Assembly (NCBI GenBank): GCA_005239945.1
Contig: SBAY01000271.1
Span: 1 to 10,170 of the forward strand
Reading direction: 5' to 3'
DNA from: Nitrospira sp.
Lineage (GTDB): Bacteria > UBA9089 > CG2-30-40-21 > SBAY01
Length of the DNA: 10,170 bases
The position numbers and the translations under genes are program-made. Under the pieces are notes generated by a model that had not been told where the DNA came from, made no database searches, and saw nothing but the letters and a program-made list of their open reading frames with translations. Positions 1 to 7,380 of this stretch are shown here, in pieces. Numbering within the stretch: position 1 is the first letter of the stretch; each line of letters begins with the position of its first letter.

Positions 1-114
1 ACCCATTTTACAATTTACAGTTATTTATAATGAAAAACTTGCAGTTGGCTGAACAGTTACCTTTTTGGACACTTTACCCACAAATTTTACACGCACCCCC
101 ATACAAATTTCCTC

Positions 115-143
115 TTGACAAACATTGTTTGAAATGATATATT
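115..143 (+). promoter_or_regulatory. sigma-70-type promoter of the DNA glycosylase gene
   Basis: A perfect -35 hexamer TTGACA (115-120) is followed after exactly 17 bases by TATATT (138-143), one base from the TATAAT consensus. Transcription would begin near 149-151. That falls at or next to the GTG at 152, which opens the longest reading frame, and leaves about 28 bases before a TTG at 179 that has a good ribosome binding site. The promoter therefore bears on the choice of start codon. The hexamers and spacing are read directly; activity is inferred. Confidence 0.72.
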
Positions 144-178
144 GGTAGTATGTGAAAATACAAAAGAAGGATTTTACC

Positions 179-856
179 TTGTTACGAATTCTTGCTTTGA
201 TTTATAAACGGCTTTTTGAGGCTTTTGGACCACGGCACTGGTGGCCAGGGGAGACACCTTTTGAGGTAATCATTGGGGCGATACTTACCCAGAATACTGC
301 CTGGACAAATGTAGAAAAGGCAATCAATAACTTAAAAAGTCAGGATTTATTAACCCCTGAGAGATTAAAACACCTACCTGAGGATGAATTGGCGGAATTG
401 ATTAGACCAGCGGGATACTACAACCTTAAAGCAAACAGACTAAAGGAATTTATTAAGTTTCTCTTTTCCCACTATGCTGGTGACCTGAATCAGATGTTTA
501 ATCAAGATATGTGGGAATTACGGAGAGAACTTTTGGGAGTAAAAGGCATTGGACCAGAGACGGCAGATTCTATTTTATTGTATGCCGGTCAAAAACCTAT
601 CTTTGTCGTTGATGCCTATACTCGCAGGATGTTGACCCGGCACAACCTGATTGAGAAAAAGACGTCTTACACCCAAATCCAGGATTTATTTATGACTAAT
701 CTAAAACAAGATGTGCAATTGTATAATGAATATCATGCCTTGATAGTGCAATTAGGCAAGGAGATTTGCAAATCAAAACCTAAGTGTGATATTTGTCCAC
801 TAAAAAATAATTCCGGGTACACAAATATTAATTATCCTTTTGCTCCAAAAATTTAG
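179..856 (+). CDS. endonuclease III-like DNA glycosylase (HhH-GPD, MagIII-like)
   Basis: This is a base-excision-repair glycosylase of the HhH-GPD superfamily, expected to remove damaged bases from DNA in the cytoplasm. The frame is open from a GTG at 152 (234 aa). I prefer the TTG at 179 (225 aa) because AGAAGGA (165-171) sits 7 bases upstream of it. Numbered from 152, the segment HWWPGETPFE (29-38) and the LTQNT motif (45-49) resemble the MagIII/MJ1434-like branch. The helix-hairpin-helix is at 128-140 (LGVKGIGPETADS) and the catalytic Asp is D154 (VVDAY). The position of the endonuclease III catalytic lysine is E136, which suggests a glycosylase without AP-lyase activity. Three iron-sulfur cysteines are present (C206, C212, C215), but the expected fourth is S221. 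The natural substrate, perhaps 3-methyladenine as for Helicobacter MagIII, is inference. The stop codon lies in a direct repeat. The gene is unrelated to the glycan cluster, which is on the other strand. Confidence 0.88.
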   Translation: MLRILALIYKRLFEAFGPRHWWPGETPFEVIIGAILTQNTAWTNVEKAINNLKSQDLLTPERLKHLPEDELAELIRPAGYYNLKANRLKEFIKFLFSHYAGDLNQMFNQDMWELRRELLGVKGIGPETADSILLYAGQKPIFVVDAYTRRMLTRHNLIEKKTSYTQIQDLFMTNLKQDVQLYNEYHALIVQLGKEICKSKPKCDICPLKNNSGYTNINYPFAPKI

Positions 857-907
857 TATTATGTCCTTCGAATTTGTCCCCAAATTTAGTATTATGTCCC
901 CCGAATT
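849..907. repeat. two imperfect direct repeats, 33-bp period
   Basis: AAATTTAGTATTATGTCC occurs at 849-866 and again at 882-899, exactly 33 bases apart. With two mismatches the match continues through CGAATT, giving units 849-874 and 882-907. The first unit contains the TAG stop (854-856) of the DNA glycosylase gene. No open frame of note lies here. The pair could be the remains of a mobile-element end or a tandem duplication; I do not recognise the family. Confidence 0.7.
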
Positions 908-1022
908 CTACTATACTATTTGATTGCTTCAAAAATAATGGCGTTTGGCCCGATTATTCCATGCCTTTCTCTCATTCATAAACCTGACTGGTTTGGGCCA
1001 CTTTTCGTTATCGCCTACAAAA

Positions 1023-1131
1023 CATCCGAAGTTTTCCGCACAAAGGAATTGGAAGCCTCAACGAGTTTGAGGTTTCTCTTCCCGAACAAGTTCAGGCATC
1101 CGATGAGAAGTTTTGACTAATAGCTGCTATA
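1023..1131 (-). repeat. 109-bp MITE-like repeat, left-truncated copy
   Basis: This segment matches the reverse complement of 9806-9914 over 109 bases without gaps, with 6 mismatches (about 94%). It holds the interior of the element and one terminal arm (1102-1131). The other arm, present in the complete copy at 9806-9940, is absent here: homology stops abruptly at 1023. The retained arm overlaps the end of the leftmost glycosyltransferase gene and supplies its last codons and stop. The open frame across 920-1120 is a by-product of the repeat and is not proposed as a gene. The remaining sequence at 908-1022 shows nothing recognisable. Confidence 0.85.
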
Positions 1132-2454
1132 ACATTTAATAAGCTCATTTAGTCTCTCAACCTGTTTTTCCCTGGAGAAATTGCTTATAAAGTCCTGATT
1201 AGGGGAAATCTTTACACCTCCTTTAATTATCAAATCCAGGCTTTCTTCTATCTTCATCATATCATCACCACAAAAAATACATAACCCGGTTTCTTTCAAA
1301 ATACTTCCTATATATGTAGAAGGCACTATTCCTATACAAAGGATGGGTTTTCTAAACAGCATATACTCAAATATTTTTGCGGTAAGCGTACCATCGTTTT
1401 CTTTATCCCTCTCAATAAAAAGTAAAGCATCTGCTTTATTCTCTTCCTCGATAATATCTTTACCCGAAATAAACCCTTTATATTTTATAATCTCTTTTGT
1501 GCCGGAGTATTTATCAAAAAACTTATCTAAAATAACCTTTGTCTCATAAGAACCATAAAAGGCTATCTCTAACTTATCTTTTAAATAATCGCAATTTTTA
1601 TCTACCACTTTAAATAAACCCTCAGGATTGCTTCTCTTTGCATAAAGCGTTCCGGCATAAAGGATAGTTTTCTTTAACTTATTAGAAGGAGAACTACCTG
1701 AATTCAGTTCCCCTAACAATTCCTCATCATAACCATTTTCTATAGAAAATATATCCTTTTTCTTAAGGGGATATTTTTCTTCTAACCATTGTTTTAAGAT
1801 TCCCGAAACCACAATAATTACATCTGAATTGTTTATACACATTCGTTCTAAAAAGCCTTCCATAATAGTAAAGGGAAATAATCCTTTATGAGTAGGATTT
1901 TGTGTCCATAAGTCCCGGATATCTTGAATCCAGCAAATCTCCTTAAATTTTTTTCTCAAAGCTATTGCCACCAAATTCACTACAGGAGGAGGGAAACTTG
2001 TTATTATAACTTTTATATCTTGTTCCCTAATAATTATTTTAGCCTTTTTATACGCGGCAAGAAACCATAAATCAGAAAAGGTAGGCAATCGCACACCTCT
2101 TAAAAAAGCACCTCTACTTGACAACCACATATTAAGCATTTTTAATACCTTCTCCACCAATAAAACAGTTAATCGTTTTTTAGACGAAGTACCAAATCCA
2201 TCACTTAGTGGTCCCTTTATTTTAAATATTTTCTTTATCAGACCTCGTGGGTCAAAGTATTTCACTCTATATATTTGAAAAGTAGAACAATCAACATTAA
2301 AATTTTTTGTTTTTTCTTCATCCGGAGTATCCGCAGTAAGAACAGTAACTTCATGACCAATTTTCTTGAGGTATTTTGCCCAGGCATATACCCGTCTACA
2401 ACCGGTCGAATTCAAAGGTGGAAAGAGATAACTAATAATAAGAATTTTGGTCAT
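1117..2454 (-). CDS. GT4-family glycosyltransferase
   Basis: A retaining GT-B glycosyltransferase, expected to move a sugar from a nucleotide-sugar donor to a growing glycan at the inner face of the membrane. It has 445 residues, normal for GT4. The N-terminal acceptor domain opens with a Rossmann strand and the signature FPPLNSTGCRRVYAWAKYL (11-29). DIRDLW (178-183) and ENGYD (239-243) mark the inter-domain region. The donor domain starts near ILYAG (264-268) and carries GTLTAKIFEYM (355-365), a variant of the EX7E motif in which the second Glu is kept (E363) and the first is Gly, as in WbuB-like enzymes. The start ATG overlaps the TGA of the upstream glycosyltransferase by 4 nt, so translation is probably coupled; AAAGGA lies about 12 bases upstream. 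The last codons (CYSSY) and the TAG stop lie within a MITE-like repeat arm. The coding sequence is markedly AT-rich. Donor and acceptor cannot be told. Confidence 0.88.
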   Translation of the reverse strand: MTKILIISYLFPPLNSTGCRRVYAWAKYLKKIGHEVTVLTADTPDEEKTKNFNVDCSTFQIYRVKYFDPRGLIKKIFKIKGPLSDGFGTSSKKRLTVLLVEKVLKMLNMWLSSRGAFLRGVRLPTFSDLWFLAAYKKAKIIIREQDIKVIITSFPPPVVNLVAIALRKKFKEICWIQDIRDLWTQNPTHKGLFPFTIMEGFLERMCINNSDVIIVVSGILKQWLEEKYPLKKKDIFSIENGYDEELLGELNSGSSPSNKLKKTILYAGTLYAKRSNPEGLFKVVDKNCDYLKDKLEIAFYGSYETKVILDKFFDKYSGTKEIIKYKGFISGKDIIEEENKADALLFIERDKENDGTLTAKIFEYMLFRKPILCIGIVPSTYIGSILKETGLCIFCGDDMMKIEESLDLIIKGGVKISPNQDFISNFSREKQVERLNELIKCYSSY

Positions 2455-3707
2455 TTTTTATTTATTCCTTTCTTTTCTAATAGACTCTGATAAATATTAA
2501 CGATATCTGGAATAACACTTTTTTCGCTATATTTTTTACTACTCGTATAGGCATTCATACTAAAGGTTTTTAATAATCGTTTTCCTTTTTTAAAATCTTC
2601 AATAAATATTTTTATTTTTTCTTTCAGGTCTTCCTTGTCTCCGTACTCAAACAGGAATCCATTATAACCATCTATTATTTGTTCAGGGATACCTCCAATC
2701 TTTGCTCCAATCACCGGTACCCCAAAAGAAAATGCTTCTAAAACTACTGTTGGGAAGTTTTCATACCAAATTGATGAGCACACCAAAAAGTCTGCTATGT
2801 GGTAAAACTTCTCAATTTCATCAGGCAAAACTCTTCCATAAAATATAATTCTTTCATTTGTTCTTCCTAATTTTTCTAAAGAATCTTTTTGGTTGCCATC
2901 TCCGACAACATGAAGCCGTAAGAAATCTTCTTTTAATTCCTTAAAAGCCTCTACTAAAATATTTACCCCTTTCTCTTTTGAAAGACGTCCTGCATATAAA
3001 ATATTGAGTATGTTTTTATCTTTCTTGTTAGACTCTTTTTGTTTTACTCTAAATCTCACAAAATAAGGAATGGTTTTTTTAATGCACCTCCTAAAAAATC
3101 CATATTTTTCATGGATGTCTATGATAAATTTTGAAGGTCCTATTATTACTTTAGGAATACTATCAACTATTTTTTTTTTTAAAAAAGAAAAAATCTTGCA
3201 GGGAAATAGCCTGTTTTTACATATACTAAATTTGGTATATGGACACAGTAAATTTGCATAGGGACATAATAAATGATAATCGTGTAAAGTATGAACTAAT
3301 GGAATCTTCAAGAGCTTTGCCGTCCAGAATATAGAGAAAGATAAACCGTCTAAATTATTAGTGTGAATTATATCCGGTTTTTCTTTTTTTAGAATATACA
3401 AAGCCACCAAAAATGTATGGAAGTTACATAAGTCTATTATATGCCATATTACTTTTACTATGGGAAATATTTTTCTTCTTTTAGTAAAATAACCGCTATA
3501 TAAGTTTAAAGGGTAAAATCTATATATTTTTATTCCTTCCTTTATCTCCCTTTCAGGAACCAGAGACAATAAGTTATTGAAAGGACTGGCAGTAATTACA
3601 AGAATTTCATTCTCCTTGCTTAAAGCTTTCGCTAACCTTTCAGCATTTATCTCTGCTCCACCAATTATGTAAGGATTATATAAATTTGAAATTATACAAA
3701 TCTTCAT
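2451..3707 (-). CDS. GT4-family glycosyltransferase with Cys-rich insert and poly-A tract
   Basis: A GT-B retaining glycosyltransferase. The chosen start, ATG at 3707, gives 418 aa and begins MKICIISNLY, the typical first strand, with GAGAG about 9 bases upstream. In-frame ATGs at 3734 and 3761 would add unconserved-looking residues. Numbered from 3707: GGAE (16-19), HTLHDYH (139-145), then four cysteines at 148, 155, 163 and 170 that could bind a metal. The donor domain has AGRLSKEKG (239-247) and a canonical EX7E motif (E316, E324; ENFPTVVLE). Lys177-179 are encoded within a run of eleven A residues (plus-strand T11 at 3170-3180) preceded by six T. The frame is intact, but the tract is prone to slippage. 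The TGA overlaps the next gene's ATG by 4 nt. Like its downstream partner it is AT-rich. Sugar specificity is unknown. Confidence 0.88.
   Translation of the reverse strand: MKICIISNLYNPYIIGGAEINAERLAKALSKENEILVITASPFNNLLSLVPEREIKEGIKIYRFYPLNLYSGYFTKRRKIFPIVKVIWHIIDLCNFHTFLVALYILKKEKPDIIHTNNLDGLSFSIFWTAKLLKIPLVHTLHDYHLLCPYANLLCPYTKFSICKNRLFPCKIFSFLKKKIVDSIPKVIIGPSKFIIDIHEKYGFFRRCIKKTIPYFVRFRVKQKESNKKDKNILNILYAGRLSKEKGVNILVEAFKELKEDFLRLHVVGDGNQKDSLEKLGRTNERIIFYGRVLPDEIEKFYHIADFLVCSSIWYENFPTVVLEAFSFGVPVIGAKIGGIPEQIIDGYNGFLFEYGDKEDLKEKIKIFIEDFKKGKRLLKTFSMNAYTSSKKYSEKSVIPDIVNIYQSLLEKKGINKK
3170..3186. repeat. T11-A6 homopolymer pair inside a glycosyltransferase gene
   Basis: On the plus strand T11 (3170-3180) is followed directly by A6 (3181-3186). 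On the coding strand this reads six T then eleven A, coding for Phe-Leu-Lys-Lys-Lys-Ile. It is the longest homopolymer I see in the window, and it lies in an intact frame. Confidence 0.85.
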
Positions 3708-3839
3708 TTTATCACTCTCAAGGATTTTTTTCATTATGAGATTTCTTAAGGTATTATCCATTTAGCATCTTTATGACAGCCTCTCCATTCCAATTTAAAA
3801 CTAATAATGTAACAAGAGGTTTTTTTGCATATTTTTGAA

Positions 3840-4943
3840 TTAAGCAATTTCTTCAAATACAGCCAGAGTTTGTTTAGCTGTTTTGTCCCATGAAAATTTT
3901 TTAACCCGTTCTAATCCTTTTTTAATCAGTTCTTCCCTTAGTTCCATATCAGACAAAACTCTATAAATCTTATCTGCCATATCTTCAACATCAAATGGAT
4001 CAAATAATAACCCTGCTTCACCAATTATTTCTGGCAGGGAGGTAACATTGGAGGCAGCTACCGGCGTTCCGCAAGCCATTGCCTCTAACACTGTTAAACC
4101 AAACCCCTCAAAAAAGGATGGATGAACAAGAAGCGATGCCCCATTATACAATAACGGTAGATACTCATTTTGCACATATCCGGTTACGATGACATCCTTT
4201 TGCTTTAAATTTTTAAATGGCTCGCTTACCGTACCGACCAACACCAATTGATGCTCCAGCCCATATTGTGTCTTTAATATATTAAATGCTTCAAGAAGCC
4301 TTGGGATATTTTTGTTGGAGCGCATTATGGCTACACTCAAAAGGTATTTTTCACCTAATCCATATTTTTGTTTTACGGCTTCAATCTCCTCCTTGCTATA
4401 ATCAGGATGAAAACGCTCTTCGGAAGATTCATAAGTAACATACACCTTCTCCTCTTTTACTTTGAATGTCCTTACAATATCCCTTTTTGCACTTTCTGAA
4501 ACAGTAATTATTTTAGCTGCCTTCCTCGTTGAGAGCCTATTGAGTATATGCCAGATAAATAATTCTACTTTAGGTACATTTTCTGGGTAAGAGGCATAAT
4601 ATGTATCATGTATAGTTATTACTGTCGGGATGGGACAAAAAGCAGAGAATACATGACCTGGCGAGAAGAAAAGGTCAAGGTTATATTTTCTAATTTGAAA
4701 AGGTAAGACGACCTGTTCCCAAAAAACCCGTAATAGTTTCCTGGATGCCTGGATGGGACATTGTACTTCTTGAATTCTATCTATATCAAATATAAACCTG
4801 CCCTTATTTTCTTTGCTGACAAACAGGATATATTCATTATGTTTGTCTATCTCCAGAAGATTCTTGAGTAGATTACGAAAATAGGTTGTTATTCCTTCAT
4901 TTATCCCTGGTAGGACAAATAATACATCTATCCCGATACGCAT
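3840..4943 (-). CDS. GT4-family glycosyltransferase
   Basis: A GT-B glycosyltransferase acting on a nucleotide sugar, resembling O-antigen and mannosyl- or rhamnosyl-type GT4 enzymes. The start at 4943 gives 367 aa beginning MRIGIDVLFVLPG, the usual opening with a glycine-rich loop (GINEGITTYF). The frame extends to 4979, but that extension reads through the end of the upstream gene, and AAGGGG lies about 12 bases before the 4943 ATG. Numbered from 4943: the linker IHDTYY at 111-116, the phosphate-binding Arg and Lys in RSNKN at 208-212, and the EX7E motif at E279 and E287 (EGFGLTVLE). The gene overlaps the GT2 gene upstream by 16 nt, which implies a shared mRNA and coupled translation. It is followed by a gap of 132 bases to the next gene's chosen start (78 to the most upstream possible start). 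The acceptor is unknown. Confidence 0.9.
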   Translation of the reverse strand: MRIGIDVLFVLPGINEGITTYFRNLLKNLLEIDKHNEYILFVSKENKGRFIFDIDRIQEVQCPIQASRKLLRVFWEQVVLPFQIRKYNLDLFFSPGHVFSAFCPIPTVITIHDTYYASYPENVPKVELFIWHILNRLSTRKAAKIITVSESAKRDIVRTFKVKEEKVYVTYESSEERFHPDYSKEEIEAVKQKYGLGEKYLLSVAIMRSNKNIPRLLEAFNILKTQYGLEHQLVLVGTVSEPFKNLKQKDVIVTGYVQNEYLPLLYNGASLLVHPSFFEGFGLTVLEAMACGTPVAASNVTSLPEIIGEAGLLFDPFDVEDMADKIYRVLSDMELREELIKKGLERVKKFSWDKTAKQTLAVFEEIA

Positions 4944-5875
4944 TTTTTCATCAATCCCCTTATAAATCCTAAATTCCAATAAATGATAGTCATAACCAAT
5001 AATCGGCTAAATTGCAATGTCTTTTTGATTGATTTTGCCCTGGCAAAAAGATAAAATAAAGGAACAAAGAAACAAAAGCATAACCCAAATACCCCTGTAA
5101 CACATACAGCCACAACTAATATGACTAAAAAGATAGGCTCATAGTGTATCAATCTAAATGCCCCATACCTTTTTACCAAAAAACCCTGTGCATCGCCATA
5201 GCGTTTTATCATCTGGCAAAATTTCCAGAGATTGTCTGGACGGTAATGATAAACTATCGCCCTCGGGTTATAGATTAGCTTACCAAGCTTCTTTATGCGA
5301 TAATCCAACTCTACATCCTCCCCAGGCCATAATCCCTCCAAAAACCCACCTATTTTATTAAATATTTCCTTCCTATACATCACATTACAACTTGGATTAT
5401 GGTTAGTCGGGATGAATTTAAATGGACTAGTGGGTGTATCTCCTTTTTTAACATAGTCAGCCACAAAGCCAACCACTTTTAAAAATCCCTGCACCATTTT
5501 CCCAAATTCCGTTTCATCTTCAGGTGATTGCTGGTCTCCACCAACACCGACTGTCTCTACTGATACAAACCCCTTGAGTAATTCGTTTAGCCATTCTGAA
5601 TGAACGAGACAATCGGCATCCGTAAAAGCCAGATACTCACCTTTTGAAAGTTTTATACCCAAATTCCGACAACCAGACGGTCCTATCCCTGAGGTTTCTA
5701 TAACCTGTATCCCTGAATACGAAGTTAAGATTTGCCGTGTCTCATCAGACGAATTATCATCGACAACTATAATTTCATAGTTAGGGTAGTTTAGGGCTTT
5801 CAAGGAATCTAAACACCTTCTAATGATCTTTTGCCCGTTTTTGACTGGAATTATTATTGATACCAACGGATTCAT
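4928..5875 (-). CDS. GT2-family glycosyltransferase with C-terminal membrane segments
   Basis: A GT-A-fold inverting glycosyltransferase of 315 aa, likely to transfer a sugar onto a lipid-linked acceptor at the cytoplasmic membrane. VSIIIPVKNG (5-14) opens the nucleotide-binding fold. VVDDNSSDE (37-45), the metal-binding DAD (86-88) and the GEDVELDYR motif (185-193), which carries the probable catalytic acid/base, follow in the standard order. Hydrophobic stretches near 247-277 and 291-305 should anchor the C-terminus. AGAAGG lies 7 bases before the ATG, and the gene starts 3 bases after the stop of the radical SAM gene, so the two are almost certainly cotranscribed. The C-terminus overlaps the next glycosyltransferase by 16 nt. 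Membrane-anchored GT2 enzymes of this kind often begin or extend lipid-linked glycans. The donor is unknown. Confidence 0.9.
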   Translation of the reverse strand: MNPLVSIIIPVKNGQKIIRRCLDSLKALNYPNYEIIVVDDNSSDETRQILTSYSGIQVIETSGIGPSGCRNLGIKLSKGEYLAFTDADCLVHSEWLNELLKGFVSVETVGVGGDQQSPEDETEFGKMVQGFLKVVGFVADYVKKGDTPTSPFKFIPTNHNPSCNVMYRKEIFNKIGGFLEGLWPGEDVELDYRIKKLGKLIYNPRAIVYHYRPDNLWKFCQMIKRYGDAQGFLVKRYGAFRLIHYEPIFLVILVVAVCVTGVFGLCFCFFVPLFYLFARAKSIKKTLQFSRLLVMTIIYWNLGFIRGLMKKCVSG

Positions 5876-5878
5876 ACA

Positions 5879-7309
5879 TTACCTTCTATGAATTAAATAA
5901 GATAAGAAGTTCCAGACACCTTTTATCTTCCGATACATGTCCTGTGGGTTTCTCGTATTAATTAGAAATTTCCACATATAGCTAGGTCGAAAATAAAAGG
6001 CTTTTAGCCCTTTGTCAACATAGTCATTAATCTCTTTACTGCTTAAACCGGGGTAATCCACTACGGTTGCCTGTTCACCATCTTGTAACCAATCCGCCCA
6101 TGATTTAGCCTTTAATAAGCCTTGAGCCTGGCAATAGCGATAATACTCAGTGCCTGGATAAGGGACTGCCCCGGCAAACTGGATGGTGGTCAAATTCAAT
6201 TTCATGGCAAACCTCAGTGTCCTCTCCATAGATTCCCTTGTTTCCCCTGGCATACCAAAGACGAAGCAGCCATGCACCTGTAATCCCGATTCATGAGTTA
6301 CCTTCATAAATTCTACCGAATCTTCTATCTTTAACCCCTTTTGCATTCGGTCTAAAACCAGTTGGTCACCTGATTCAAACCCGACCAATAATTCCCTACA
6401 ACCTGCCTGTTTCATCCTCTTAAACAACCCTGAATCGTAAATATCCGGCCTGGCATTGGCTGACCAGATAATTTTTAAGCCACGATGCAGAATTTCTTCA
6501 CATATATTTAAAGCCCGTTCCTTATTTACCGTAAAGGTATCATCCTCAAAAAAGAACTCACCCTTTTTTAGTTGGGGAAACAATTTCAAACAATATTCTA
6601 TCTCATCCACCACATTTTTAGCCGACCGGAGTCTATATTTATGCCCATACATCACTTCGGGCCAGACGCAAAAGGTACATTGATAAGGACAACCCCTGCC
6701 GGCAATAATATCAATGTAAGGATAGAGTCTGCCGGCATCAAAGTATTTTGTAATATCAAGGTGATGCCTGGCAGGGAAGGGTAGGGTATCCAAATCCTCG
6801 ATAAGTGGACGAGGTGGGGTACGAATAATTTTCCCATTGTTCAGATAACATATTCCAGCTATATCTTTTAACCGCTCCCAGCCAAGGATTATATCTCGAA
6901 CAGTGTAATCATATTCCCCAATAGCAATAACATCCACGGCTCCATTAGATTCTTGCAGGGTTTGCTCAGGTAAAACGCTTGAATGCGTGCCAACCATAAT
7001 TACCTTAGCCTGGCTTATCTCTTTGCATATTCGGGCACATTCAATATCAGAGTAGATGGATGGGGTCGTAGAATCCAAAACCACAAATTGGGGTTGTTTT
7101 TCCCGCACCAATTGACGCAATTTTGTCTTATCCCAGTTCAGAGCAGGAAAGTCAAGCAGTTCAACCTCTTCGCCTGCCTTTTCTAATACAGCCGTGGCAT
7201 AAGCCAACCAATCCGGTGGTCTGAGTGCCCGACCACGCGTCTTAGCCGGCCAACGCTGACATCGACAAAAATCTTTAATAAATGGTGCGTTTATCACTAA
7301 TATCTTCAT
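5879..7309 (-). CDS. B12-binding-type radical SAM protein, HpnJ-like
   Basis: A 476-aa enzyme with an N-terminal cobalamin-binding-type domain (about 1-150) and a radical SAM domain (about 195-410). The cluster motif is CX3CX2C at C207, C211 and C214 (GRGCPYQCTFCVWP). Further radical SAM landmarks are FFEDDTF (253-259), WSANARPD (282-289), VGFESG (309-314) and GMPGETRE in the later strands. The N-terminal domain keeps a GTHSSVLPE segment (107-115), but I find no DxHxxG motif, so cobalamin, if bound, would lack the lower histidine ligand, as is usual in this class. The TFCxWP segment followed by GHxYRxRS resembles, from memory, HpnJ, the hopanoid-linked radical SAM protein implicated in forming the cyclitol ether from a glucosaminyl head group. 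That assignment is inference. No clear ribosome binding site precedes the ATG; an AT-rich inverted repeat lies immediately upstream. It heads the compact run of three glycan genes. Confidence 0.88.
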   Translation of the reverse strand: MKILVINAPFIKDFCRCQRWPAKTRGRALRPPDWLAYATAVLEKAGEEVELLDFPALNWDKTKLRQLVREKQPQFVVLDSTTPSIYSDIECARICKEISQAKVIMVGTHSSVLPEQTLQESNGAVDVIAIGEYDYTVRDIILGWERLKDIAGICYLNNGKIIRTPPRPLIEDLDTLPFPARHHLDITKYFDAGRLYPYIDIIAGRGCPYQCTFCVWPEVMYGHKYRLRSAKNVVDEIEYCLKLFPQLKKGEFFFEDDTFTVNKERALNICEEILHRGLKIIWSANARPDIYDSGLFKRMKQAGCRELLVGFESGDQLVLDRMQKGLKIEDSVEFMKVTHESGLQVHGCFVFGMPGETRESMERTLRFAMKLNLTTIQFAGAVPYPGTEYYRYCQAQGLLKAKSWADWLQDGEQATVVDYPGLSSKEINDYVDKGLKAFYFRPSYMWKFLINTRNPQDMYRKIKGVWNFLSYLIHRR

Positions 7310-7315
7310 TTTTAG

Positions 7316-7380
7316 TAATTTTAGATTTTGGATGGAAATCTTTTCTCAATCCAAAATCGAAAATCCAAAATCTAAAATTA
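7316..7380. repeat. 18-bp perfect inverted repeat, AT-rich
   Basis: The arms 7316-7333 (TAATTTTAGATTTTGGAT) and 7363-7380 are exact reverse complements around a 29-base loop. The loop holds a further partial copy of the same motif (CCAAAATCGAAAATCC). The right arm contains the TAA stop of the histidine kinase gene on the minus strand, and the left arm ends 7 bases before the radical SAM start. It could fold as an mRNA hairpin between the two genes. With almost no GC pairs and no clean U-run it is at best a weak terminator. It may instead be a dispersed repeat. Confidence 0.75.

Noticed and set aside
1..114. Gene or element end at the left edge of the window
   Set aside because: No open frame, inverted repeat or recognisable motif could be supported in these bases.
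920..1120. 66-residue open frame on the plus strand
   Set aside because: Its second half is the MITE-like repeat, it has no good ribosome binding site, and it matches no family I know.
3762..3839. Possible promoter between the two groups of GT genes on the minus strand
   Set aside because: A TTGTTA-like hexamer is present, but no -10 hexamer lies at a 16-18 base spacing.
6456..6837. Several open frames overlapping the radical SAM gene
   Set aside because: They are shadow frames of a well-supported gene and show no domain or ribosome binding site.
7316..7380. Intrinsic terminator between the kinase and radical SAM genes
   Set aside because: The stem is almost entirely A-T pairs and is not followed by a clean U-run on either strand.
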